A DNA stretch of 64,000 nucleotides from Psychrobacter sp. PG1 (GTDB taxonomy: Bacteria > Pseudomonadota > Gammaproteobacteria > Pseudomonadales > Moraxellaceae). The notes under the pieces are model-generated. The model made no database searches. It was not told the DNA's origin and saw only the letters and a list, made by a program, of their open reading frames with translations. The stretch's first letter is position 1. Every line of letters starts with the position of its first letter. Of the stretch, positions 56,534-64,000 are shown in pieces. The position numbers and the translations under genes were made by a program. The stretch is taken from contig NZ_JABUZG010000046.1 of the NCBI RefSeq assembly GCF_014897815.1, positions 95,796 through 159,795 of the forward strand, in the 5' to 3' direction.

Positions 56534-56982
56534 TGCAGATTTGGGTAGATGCCGATTCAGTGCCATTGATTGCCAAAGATTTGATTATCAAAACCGCTGA
56601 ACGCACGCAAACCATGGCAATATTCGTCGCCAATCAGCCGATCAAACTGCGTAAGTCACCACTGCTTGTCATGACAGTGGTGCCATCAGGGTTTGATAAA
56701 GCCGATGATTATATCGTTGAGCAAATACAGCCAGGCGATCTGGCTATTACCAGCGACATTCCTTTGGCTAATGACATTCTGGACAAAGGTGGTATGGTCT
56801 TGACCTCTCGCGGCATGGTCTACGACAAAAATAATATCAAGCAAAAGCTCAATATGCGTGATTTTATGGATACCATGCGCGGTACTGGCGTGCTCGAGCT
56901 ACAAGAAATGAGTGGTCAAAAACCTTATGGCGATCGTGATAAAAAAGCCTTTGCTGATGGATTAAACAAGTTGGTACGCTAG
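56533..56982 (+). CDS. DUF188 (YaiI/YqxD) family protein
   Basis: 149 residues, normal length. Starts WVDADSVP (DUF188 family starts with a DADACP-like motif), with QPGDLAITSDIPLANDILDKGG and LTSRGMVYDKNNI as further family marks, placing it with PIN-like domain proteins of unknown function. Start codon shares a base with the purK stop, so it is translated by coupling. No link to purine synthesis is known. Confidence 0.88.
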   Translation: MQIWVDADSVPLIAKDLIIKTAERTQTMAIFVANQPIKLRKSPLLVMTVVPSGFDKADDYIVEQIQPGDLAITSDIPLANDILDKGGMVLTSRGMVYDKNNIKQKLNMRDFMDTMRGTGVLELQEMSGQKPYGDRDKKAFADGLNKLVR

Positions 56983-57064
56983 TTTTCACCCGCTTTGTCT
57001 TTGATTTTTTGATCTTATCCACTTTGCAAACCGTATACACGCCATAACCAAACACTATGCAATC

Positions 57065-57097
57065 GGCACGCTTCATAACGAAGTGTGCCTTTTTTTC
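57065..57097 (+). terminator. Terminator of the purK operon
   Basis: GGCACGCTTC pairs with GAAGTGTGCC (one G-T pair) around ATAAC, then seven T. Confidence 0.88.
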
Positions 57098-57156
57098 TTG
57101 ATACGCTATAGTCAGTTTTTACAACAACGATAACGTATATAAGAATAGGAATGACA

Positions 57157-57795
57157 ATGAAAATTTTAGTGATTGGGGCAAGTGGTCGAGTGGGAACGGA
57201 TTTGGTCAAGCAGCTATTAGCGGATAACCATCAAGTTGTTGGCACGACACGCCAAGAAGAAAAACTGTTTACCGATGACAATTATAGCCAACTCGATTTA
57301 GATATCACTGCCGAAAAAGAGACTATACAAAAGCAAATTGACCAAGATATTGACGCTGTCTATTTCGTTGCAGGGTCTGGCGGCAAAGACGTCTTAGAAG
57401 TGGATTTACATGGGCCGGTCAAAACCATGCAAGCCGCAGAGGACAAAGGCATTAAGCGCTATATCATGCTCAGTACCGTCTTTTCACTAGATACCAGTAA
57501 ATGGGACAATGCTGGTATTGCTGACCTAAAAGAATATTATATCTGCAAGCATTACGCGGATCAGTGGTTGATTAATAATAGTAGCCTTGACTACACCATC
57601 GTTCAAGCAGGGGCGTTAAAAGAGCGCGAAGCAACTGGTACAATCACTGTCAACGATGATAATGCTGGAGAGAACTCAATTGCCGATGTGGCGACTACTC
57701 TGGCAGCCGTCCTAAATGCCTATAATACCATCAAGAAAGTCTTTAGTATGCATAACGGTGAGACTGCGATTGATGAAGCGATTGCAAAATTATAA
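57157..57795 (+). CDS. NAD(P)-binding oxidoreductase, NmrA/YhfK-like
   Basis: 212 residues from the ATG at 57157; an ATG two codons earlier directly abuts the AGGA ribosome site. Rossmann start KILVIGASGRVGTDLVKQLL, a VYFVAGSGGKDVLEVDLHG segment, and KRYIMLSTVFSLDTSKW, as in atypical short-chain dehydrogenases of the YhfK/YwnB type. A YxxxK-like YICKHYADQWL motif is present. Substrate unknown. Confidence 0.82.
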   Translation: MKILVIGASGRVGTDLVKQLLADNHQVVGTTRQEEKLFTDDNYSQLDLDITAEKETIQKQIDQDIDAVYFVAGSGGKDVLEVDLHGPVKTMQAAEDKGIKRYIMLSTVFSLDTSKWDNAGIADLKEYYICKHYADQWLINNSSLDYTIVQAGALKEREATGTITVNDDNAGENSIADVATTLAAVLNAYNTIKKVFSMHNGETAIDEAIAKL

Positions 57796-57821
57796 GAATC
57801 AACTTTACAGCGATTAAAACG

Positions 57822-57860
57822 AAAAAAGCGAGTAAGCCTAATGGGTTACTCGCTTTTTTC
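57822..57860. terminator. Bidirectional terminator between the NAD(P)-binding gene and epmA
   Basis: AAAAAAGCGAGTAA pairs with TTACTCGCTTTTTT around CCTAATGG with one mismatch nearby. Confidence 0.88.
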
Positions 57861-57911
57861 TAATAGGCTTGTCAAATAAGTGGTAACTATATTAAGTCTA
57901 TCAATAATCGA

Positions 57912-58937
57912 CTAGGCCAAACCGCTCGGAAACGAAATCACATCTTCTAAGCTATTCGCGCCTGTGATTACCATGAGTAATCTATCGATACCAACGGCGA
58001 TACCGCTACAGGGTATTAAAGCATCAGACGCTGCTAATAAATGCTCATCGATTGGCATTTGTGGCAGGTTATGACGCTTACGCAGTTGATTGTCTCGCTC
58101 AAACCGTTCTTTTAACGCTTGTCCATCTGCTAGCTCATCATAAGCGTTGGCAATCTCAATGCCATTGATATACAGCTCGAAACGTTTAGCTACTGTATTG
58201 CCCTCTTTATCAACCGCTGTTTTTGCCAGTGCCGCCGTGGCAGGTGGATATTCTATAATCAAGGTCGGTAAGTCATGACCCAAGTTTGGCTCGACCGCAT
58301 GACTAAACAGCAAATCCAGCCAGCTTTGACGAATATCTGCTTCGCCATCTTCTGTGTTAGCCAAGTCGCTATTAAAATCAAAACCTGTCAAACCCTTATC
58401 TTCTGCTACTGCTTGCAGGACATCAAGGCTAGCTGTTAGCGGATGTATGCCGACAAAATCCATAAACGCATCAACATAGCGGTAATGACTCATTACCACT
58501 GAATGTCCATAAAGCGCCGCTAATAATTCACTCAGCTCAGCCGCCATATCGTCCAAACTATAATTCGGCTGATACCACTCAAGCATGGTAAATTCGATAT
58601 TATGGCGTACGCCTATTTCGTTATCTCGAAATACGGAGCAAATTTGATATATAGGCACTTGCCAGCTGGCAAGTAAACGCTTCATGGCAAACTCAGGTGA
58701 AGTATGCAGATAATAAGTACAAAGTTTATCTTGATACGTCACTTGCGCGGCGACGGATTGTAAGAAAGTATCAGTATTGCCAGCCTGCGATAGTAGCGGT
58801 GTTTGCACTTCAAGCACTTGATGCGTGGCAAAAAACTGACGAACGGTGCTCATCAATTGCGCACGCTGCTGAGCCATTGCTAATGTCATGGTCGGCGCAT
58901 AGCTGGGTTTTGAAAAAGAATTACTTGCTTGGGTCAT
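57912..58937 (-). CDS. epmA: Elongation factor P lysine(34) lysyltransferase
   Basis: 341 residues. A class II lysyl-tRNA synthetase-like catalytic core without an anticodon-binding domain, the mark of EpmA/PoxA/GenX, which attaches beta-lysine to EF-P. Motifs: LEVQTPLLSQAGNTDTFLQ, CSVFRDNEIGVRHNIEFTMLEWYQ (class II motif 2) and IPCSGIAVGIDRLLMVITG (motif 3). EF-P and EpmB genes are not in the window. Cytoplasmic. Confidence 0.92.
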   Translation of the reverse strand: MTQASNSFSKPSYAPTMTLAMAQQRAQLMSTVRQFFATHQVLEVQTPLLSQAGNTDTFLQSVAAQVTYQDKLCTYYLHTSPEFAMKRLLASWQVPIYQICSVFRDNEIGVRHNIEFTMLEWYQPNYSLDDMAAELSELLAALYGHSVVMSHYRYVDAFMDFVGIHPLTASLDVLQAVAEDKGLTGFDFNSDLANTEDGEADIRQSWLDLLFSHAVEPNLGHDLPTLIIEYPPATAALAKTAVDKEGNTVAKRFELYINGIEIANAYDELADGQALKERFERDNQLRKRHNLPQMPIDEHLLAASDALIPCSGIAVGIDRLLMVITGANSLEDVISFPSGLA

Positions 58938-59009
58938 TATTATTTACTGCAATTAAAGGATAAGAATAAGTTCTCAGATGCTACTTTAGGGTTGAAGGCT
59001 ACCTAACTT

Positions 59010-60170
59010 TTACCACTGCCATTCACGGCGTAAGTGATAATCTCGGCGCAACTGATCAAAGTCAGCACCCTTTACTTGACCGTCAGCCAGCTTGCTTCTT
59101 AGTGCAGCATCATCGTGCATGATATCGTAAAACTTCTGTAATCTGTCTGGATGTGCTTTTAGCTCAGACCAGAGATAAGTATTGAGCGGTAGCAAACTAT
59201 GCATCGACAATACAGGCAAGACTGCTAACTTTTCACAGAGCGCATCATAGATGATTTGCGTACCACGCAGTTTACCTTCGACCGTATAGCCTGCGATATG
59301 AGGGGTGGCGATAGCCAGTTTGGACAATAAGTGCTCAGAAATCTCTGGTTCAAATTCAAACACATCGAGCACTACTTGGCGATCTGTGCGCTCAATATCT
59401 GCTTCTAAATCACGCGCATTAATGACTGGTCCGCGCGCACTATTAATCAACAAGGTATGCGCAGGCATCACTGCCAGCGTAGTTGCGTCAATCAGATGCT
59501 TTGTTGGATAATCACTGCCACTAGGGTTTGTACTATCTTTTTTATCGGTTAAAGGCACATGTAAGCTCACTACATTGCTTTGGCTAAGCACTTGCTCAAG
59601 GCTTGCATTATTTGTATTCGAGGTAGGCAGTAATGGATCATAGCCTAGTACCTGCCAGCCTAAATCAATGGCATACTGAGCGAGCGTACTACCAATATTA
59701 CCAAGTCCGATGATGCCCAATGTTAATGGCTTCGTGGATTGCTGCCAATAGTGCGGACGCAACGTCAAAATCGCCGTCAACACATACTGCGCGACAGAAT
59801 GTTTACTACATCCAGCCGCATTGGCGAAAGTGATATTTCGCGCCGCCAAATAGTCTTGATCGACATGATCGGTACCGATAGTCGCTGAACCGACAAATTT
59901 TACGCTGTTATTATTGACTAGCAGTGTCTCGCCAACTGGCGTCACCGAGCGTATCAACAGCACATCAGGTTGTAATTCTGCGAGCAACTGCGCATTGATA
60001 TCGCGTCCAGCGACGGTGGTGATATTGACCGTCTGCTCAGATACCTGTCCAAGCATCGAAGCATTAAAAAATGCATCTACGCTTGCGATATTGCTATCGG
60101 CCACGATAGTAATGCTGTCAATAGAGTTCTCTCTATTTTGCATAACGTTTGCAGTATTCTTATTTAACAT
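59010..60170 (-). CDS. pdxB: Erythronate-4-phosphate dehydrogenase
   Basis: 386 residues. Second step of DXP-dependent pyridoxal phosphate synthesis. D-2-hydroxyacid dehydrogenase fold with LGIIGLGNIGSTLAQYA for NAD and the triad Arg in LINSARGPVINARDL, Glu in DVFEFEPEIS and His in ATPHIAGYTVEGK. FVGSATIGTDHVDQDYL and ANAAGCSKHSVAQYV are typical of PdxB. A 15-residue N-terminal tail precedes the fold. GAGG is nine bases upstream of the ATG. Followed by 72 bases to epmA on the same strand, so possibly cotranscribed. Confidence 0.9.
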   Translation of the reverse strand: MLNKNTANVMQNRENSIDSITIVADSNIASVDAFFNASMLGQVSEQTVNITTVAGRDINAQLLAELQPDVLLIRSVTPVGETLLVNNNSVKFVGSATIGTDHVDQDYLAARNITFANAAGCSKHSVAQYVLTAILTLRPHYWQQSTKPLTLGIIGLGNIGSTLAQYAIDLGWQVLGYDPLLPTSNTNNASLEQVLSQSNVVSLHVPLTDKKDSTNPSGSDYPTKHLIDATTLAVMPAHTLLINSARGPVINARDLEADIERTDRQVVLDVFEFEPEISEHLLSKLAIATPHIAGYTVEGKLRGTQIIYDALCEKLAVLPVLSMHSLLPLNTYLWSELKAHPDRLQKFYDIMHDDAALRSKLADGQVKGADFDQLRRDYHLRREWQW

Positions 60171-60192
60171 GACTATGTGCCTCTACGTGCCT

Positions 60193-61320
60193 CTACTCTG
60201 ATTCATTGACTGGTGGCAACGTTTGGTTGTCAGACAACACCAAATCCTGCGGGGCAAATATCTCATTTTTATGCTGCGATATCCATTCTCGCCATACCGC
60301 CAATCCGATGGCTAGCACCACAGGACCGATAAACAAACCAACAAAGCCAAAAGCCGTTAAACCACCTAATACACCAATAAAAATAATAATAAAAGGGATT
60401 TTGGTCGCGCCACTAATCACAATAGGACGGATGAGATTGTCAACCCAGCTGATAACCAAAGTGCCCCATAGTGCCAAGCCAATCCCTTCTACAGTATGAC
60501 CTTGGCTTAACAACCAAATGGATACACCACCCCAGACAAATGGCGTGCCAAACGGAATCAGGGCGATAATAAAGGTTACGATAGTGAGTAAGATAGGACT
60601 TGGTGCACCAGCGAAGTAGTAACCCACACCTGCGAGCAGTGCTTGTGCCAATGCCGTCAAACCAATGCCATAAACCACCGCACGCGTGGTCGTACCCACA
60701 GAATCAATATAGCCATCGATGCGATTGCCAATGATATTACGCAGTGCTTGACGAATTTGACGCACCAAACTGGTACCATCACGATAAAAGAAAAACAACG
60801 TCATCAGCGCCATACCTAACTTGGCAAGACCACTAAACACCACATCAAACGCTACTTTGCCATAATATAAATGTGACTGTACCCAGATACGAAACGCCTC
60901 TAACGTCCCTTCTGGGTTTTTATTGATTCTCCACAGCACATCTTTCACTTGCTGACCGATGATAGGCATATCTTTGATAGAATCAGGCACATCTAAATAG
61001 CCCACTTTTATACGATAAATCAAGTTACTGATTAGGCTCAAGGCTTCTTGCTGTAGAATAAAAACACCGATAACCAGTGGCACACCTATCATTAAGGAGA
61101 TACTCACCGTCATAATAGCAGCGCTAAAATTAGGACTCAGCTTTACTTTTTCGTAAAAAAAGTTATAAATAGGAAAGGTAACATACGCTAAAATCGCCGC
61201 CCATAATGCGGGTACAATAAAAAACTGTACCACTTGAAAACACAGTACGAACAGCACCACCAACAGAGTAATAGCCAATAAGCGCTGAATAATAAATTCT
61301 TTTGTCCAATTTTCAATCAT
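60193..61320 (-). CDS. AI-2E family transporter (PerM/TqsA-like)
   Basis: 375 residues, multi-pass inner-membrane protein of PF01594. Paired N-terminal helices (LLAITLLVVLFVLCFQVVQFF; PALWAAILAYVTFPIYNFF), a polar central region and a C-terminal helix block with PSPILLTIVTFIIALIPFGTP and FIGVLGGLTAFGFVGLFIGP. Family members export AI-2, other small molecules or act in Na+/H+ exchange, so the substrate is open. It ends 22 bases before pdxB and shares its direction, so may be its operon head. Confidence 0.85.
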   Translation of the reverse strand: MIENWTKEFIIQRLLAITLLVVLFVLCFQVVQFFIVPALWAAILAYVTFPIYNFFYEKVKLSPNFSAAIMTVSISLMIGVPLVIGVFILQQEALSLISNLIYRIKVGYLDVPDSIKDMPIIGQQVKDVLWRINKNPEGTLEAFRIWVQSHLYYGKVAFDVVFSGLAKLGMALMTLFFFYRDGTSLVRQIRQALRNIIGNRIDGYIDSVGTTTRAVVYGIGLTALAQALLAGVGYYFAGAPSPILLTIVTFIIALIPFGTPFVWGGVSIWLLSQGHTVEGIGLALWGTLVISWVDNLIRPIVISGATKIPFIIIFIGVLGGLTAFGFVGLFIGPVVLAIGLAVWREWISQHKNEIFAPQDLVLSDNQTLPPVNESE

Positions 61321-62127
61321 AGCGTATAAACCAAGAGCAGACAGCGAAGATCTATCGCGACCTTGCTGGCAAGTTTATAAATGTGTGATGAATATCAACT
61401 CACAGACGGTGCCCATAAAAAGACCCTGTCCATTAGCGGTATTCATTAGCGAGGGGTGTAAACAATCAGTACCAGTAAACCTGCTTTGAGAGCATCAAAT
61501 CGTAGCATACCGTAACATACTTACGGACGATAGTTTTGACTAACGCAAGATAAATATCAAGCGATTATCACGGCTTATTATGCCGCAAAATACGATAATG
61601 ATATAACGATATGTTGTAATCTTTACTTACAACTTTCTCTGTATAAGCTTACTAGATGATGACATTAATAGATAGAAGTTGACACATAGATTTAACATGT
61701 AAAAACAAGGCACTAAAAGGATATTTTACATTCATACTGTAAACTGACTTATTGAAAGGTAATTCACTGGCGCGTTCTATTTGCAACGATAATTGATGCT
61801 ATACTAAAGCAATTATTTTAAGCTTTTTAATAGCATTAAATTCGTTTGTTCTTATTTATTTGGATCATTCTACATATATAACATTTTTCAGACGATGCGC
61901 TACAGCCCTCTTTTATCGTCTTTCTATAGACTATCATAAGATCAAACCTGTAGAGGGGCGTTACAACGTTGGATACTGTGCGTAAGCAAGCTCATCATCT
62001 CGGTTCACTATTAGAATTCGATATGACAGAGTGCTATTTTGAGTGAATTTCGGACCTACTTTGATTTTATTTTAAATCAACAACGACCCAACAAATTTTA
62101 AACCATATATCGATAGGAACAATAACA
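61321..62127. promoter_or_regulatory. Long intergenic region upstream of nadE
   Basis: 807 bases, the longest gap in the window, dividing the AI-2E transporter gene and nadE. Mostly AT-rich. It includes a possible 25-codon reading frame at 61969-62046 and TTGACA at about 61679. No tRNA or known riboswitch recognised. GGA lies about nine bases before the nadE ATG. Confidence 0.4.
61969..62046 (+). CDS. Possible 25-codon leader or remnant reading frame upstream of nadE
   Basis: TTG start with GAGGGG about ten bases upstream, ending at TGA. The peptide (starts MDTVRKQAHHLG if TTG is read as Met) looks like the start of a folded protein more than random codons, but no family is recognised. Might be a leader peptide or the broken front of a lost gene. 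Confidence 0.2.
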   Translation: MDTVRKQAHHLGSLLEFDMTECYFE

Positions 62128-63819
62128 ATGTCAAAAGACAATGATAATCCCAATATAACTCCCTCAACTGAGGCCAGTAAGACCAATAAAACCCAAGAAA
62201 CCGTTACTTTTGCGTTGGCTCAGTCGCATTTTTTGGTTGGTGATATCACTGCCAATGCTGAAAAAATGCGTGCACTCGCATTGCAAGCTCGCGAGCAAGG
62301 TGCGGATGTCATTATTTTCCCAGAACTTGCTTTATTAGGTTACCCACCGCAAGATTTATTACTACGCCCAAGCTTATCTGGTCGCATCAAAAGCGCCTTG
62401 TCTACTTTAAGTGATATCGATGACATCGTGATGATTGTCGGTTATCCACATGTCGACCATCATGGTACTTTCAACTCTGCTGCTATCTTGCATAACGGTC
62501 ATCAAAAAGGCTTTTATCATAAGCAAATCTTGCCAAATTATGGCGTATTTGATGAGCGTCGTTATTTTGATAAAGGTCGTAACCAAGTTTTATTTGACTA
62601 TAAAAGCATCACAATCGGTCTGCTTATCTGTGAGGATTTGTGGGAAAAAGGCCCTATTGCCGAGCTTAAAAAGCAAGGTGCTGATCTGATTATTAGCTTG
62701 AACGCCTCACCTTTTGAGATCGAAAAACAAGACAATCGTAAAACGATGCTGGCCAAGCGTAGCCGTGAGAATAATTTGCCTATCGTATATGTCAACGCCG
62801 TTGGCGGTCAAGACGACTTGGTGTTTGACGGTGGTTCTATGGCGGTGCAAGCTGATGGTAGCGTTGCCCACGAAGCACCACGTTTTATGAATCAGTTGCT
62901 TCTTGCTACTTTAGACGTCAAAACTGCCAAGTTTAATAGTCAAACTAAAGCGCCATTAACACTGAGCCGTGAGTCAGAGATGTATCAAGCACTGGTCGTT
63001 GGCCTGCGCGATTATGTCAACCATTCAGGATTCACTGGTATTATCCTTGGTCTATCAGGTGGTATTGATTCTGCCTTAACGCTATGTATCGCTGTTGATG
63101 CTTTGGGTGCTGACAAGGTATATGCGGTAATGATGCCTTATGAATATACTTCTCAGATTAGTCTAGAAGATGCTCAAGCACAGGCTCGCCGCTTAAATGT
63201 TTCTTATACGGTTTGTCCTATTTTTGATGCGGTTGAAGGCATCCGTCATACCTTAGCGCCACTATTTAACAAATCGCCAGCAGACACCACTGAAGAAAAT
63301 ATCCAAGCGCGTGCGCGCGGTGTGGTACTGATGGCGCTGTCCAATAAGTTTGGGCACTTGGTCATCACCACTGGTAATAAGTCTGAGTTAGCAGTCGGCT
63401 ATTCAACATTATATGGTGATATGGCAGGCGGCTTTGATGTGTTAAAAGACGTTTATAAGTCGCAGGTTTATAAATTGGCCAGTTATCGCAACCGCTTGGA
63501 AGACACCCCAGTCATCCCTGAGCGTGTCATCACTCGCCCGCCATCTGCTGAGTTACGCCCAGACCAAAAAGACCAAGACAGCTTGCCTGACTATGATGTG
63601 TTAGATGGCATCTTAATGTCATACATCGATGAAGATATGGGCTATCAAGACATTGTTAATAAAGGCTTTGAGGCTGAAATGGTCGCAAAAGTCATCCAGA
63701 TGGTAGACAATAGTGAATATAAGCGTTTACAAGCGCCAATTGGCACCAAAATTAGCCACAAAGCCTTTGGACGTGAACGCCGTTATCCATTAGTTAATAA
63801 ATGGTCAATAAAAGGCTAA
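62128..63819 (+). CDS. nadE: Glutamine-dependent NAD+ synthetase
   Basis: 563 residues with two domains. An N-terminal nitrilase-type glutaminase (about 25-280) with triad Glu66 (IIFPELALLGYPPQDLL), Lys132 (FYHKQILPNYGVFDE) and Cys168 (GLLICEDLWE), and a C-terminal ATP-pyrophosphatase NAD+ synthetase with P-loop GLSGGIDSALT near 306. NKSELAVGYSTLYGDMAGGF and the end ERVITRPPSAELRPDQKDQD are typical. Final step of NAD biosynthesis, using glutamine as nitrogen donor. About 30 polar residues precede the fold. Confidence 0.95.
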   Translation: MSKDNDNPNITPSTEASKTNKTQETVTFALAQSHFLVGDITANAEKMRALALQAREQGADVIIFPELALLGYPPQDLLLRPSLSGRIKSALSTLSDIDDIVMIVGYPHVDHHGTFNSAAILHNGHQKGFYHKQILPNYGVFDERRYFDKGRNQVLFDYKSITIGLLICEDLWEKGPIAELKKQGADLIISLNASPFEIEKQDNRKTMLAKRSRENNLPIVYVNAVGGQDDLVFDGGSMAVQADGSVAHEAPRFMNQLLLATLDVKTAKFNSQTKAPLTLSRESEMYQALVVGLRDYVNHSGFTGIILGLSGGIDSALTLCIAVDALGADKVYAVMMPYEYTSQISLEDAQAQARRLNVSYTVCPIFDAVEGIRHTLAPLFNKSPADTTEENIQARARGVVLMALSNKFGHLVITTGNKSELAVGYSTLYGDMAGGFDVLKDVYKSQVYKLASYRNRLEDTPVIPERVITRPPSAELRPDQKDQDSLPDYDVLDGILMSYIDEDMGYQDIVNKGFEAEMVAKVIQMVDNSEYKRLQAPIGTKISHKAFGRERRYPLVNKWSIKG

Positions 63820-63919
63820 ATTAGATTAACCATTGTTGCTTGCCCTACTTTTATTATGTAGAACGCGAGCAACATGGATAGCTTAATACTTTTATAAAAA
63901 CTCAAATTTATTGACGATT

Positions 63920-63948
63920 AGCTGGGTGCTTACCCAGCTTTTTTAGTT
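63920..63948 (+). terminator. Terminator after nadE
   Basis: AGCTGGGT pairs exactly with ACCCAGCT around GCTT, followed by six T. Confidence 0.85.
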
Positions 63949-64000
63949 TTTATAAACCAATTTTTGGTGGTGTTCTAAAAAGTATGCTGACATCAGACAT

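Noticed and set aside
1..64000. tRNA, rRNA, CRISPR array, prophage or complete insertion sequence
   Set aside because: Looked for T-loop motifs, regularly spaced repeats and transposase or integrase motifs by eye; none found. A tRNAscan or CRISPR search would be decisive.

Overview
The window reads as a chromosomal segment of a gammaproteobacterium of the Moraxellaceae, most probably Psychrobacter. This is inferred from overall protein character, moderately AT-leaning intergenic DNA, tightly spaced small operons with strong hairpin terminators, and the side-by-side monomeric and dimeric isocitrate dehydrogenases known from cold-adapted marine bacteria. No rRNA, tRNA, CRISPR array, prophage or intact insertion sequence was found. 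The mobile-type sequences seen are four copies or remnants of a small non-coding inverted-repeat element.

Layout. 0-5.6 kb (minus): a methylcrotonyl-CoA carboxylase beta subunit preceded by two tandem paralogous acyl-CoA synthetases, each with its own nearly identical promoter and palindromic upstream site. 5.9-7.1 kb: a rubredoxin reductase-type flavoprotein. 7.4-10.8 kb: a glutamate/aspartate ABC importer (gltIJKL). 11.3-17.3 kb: Hsp33, a serine lipase-like hydrolase, a Tat-exported PhoX phosphatase and an FAH-family hydrolase. 17.5-23.3 kb: a second amino-acid ABC importer with one ATPase, two permeases and three tandem lipoprotein binding proteins. 23.7-28.9 kb: a small acidic lipoprotein, proA, a two-gene operon encoding a membrane-tethered cold-shock-domain/ribonuclease fusion plus a barstar inhibitor, the glutamate symporter gltS and a DUF2164 protein. 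29-34.3 kb (minus): an unknown protein, a glutamine amidotransferase, glyA, ubiC and a DUF482/FemAB-like acyltransferase. 35-38.8 kb: two convergent isocitrate dehydrogenase genes of unrelated architecture. 39.2-48.4 kb: rluE flanked by two mini-elements, a double-DUF305 lipoprotein, an M61 peptidase, slyD, the Prc protease and nagZ. 48.5-52.2 kb: an OmpA-type envelope protein and a tandem paralogue that has lost the OmpA domain. 52.6-57.8 kb: rhomboid protease, metallophosphatase, purE, purK, a DUF188 protein and an NAD(P)-binding protein. 57.9-63.8 kb: epmA, pdxB, an AI-2E-family transporter and glutamine-dependent nadE.

Common themes are glutamate and amino-acid uptake and use (two ABC importers, gltS, proA, glyA), 2-oxoglutarate supply (two isocitrate dehydrogenases), branched-chain or fatty acid activation, cofactor synthesis (pdxB, ubiC, nadE), and envelope maintenance (prc, nagZ, OmpA-like proteins, PhoX).

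The most unusual locus is 25993-27133: a cytoplasmic cold-shock RNA/DNA-binding domain joined through one membrane helix to an RNase Sa/barnase-type ribonuclease with its catalytic residues intact, followed one base later by a barstar-family inhibitor. Second in interest are the OmpA/OmpA-less pair, the triple binding-protein transporter, and the small mobile element that appears to have become an operon terminator.
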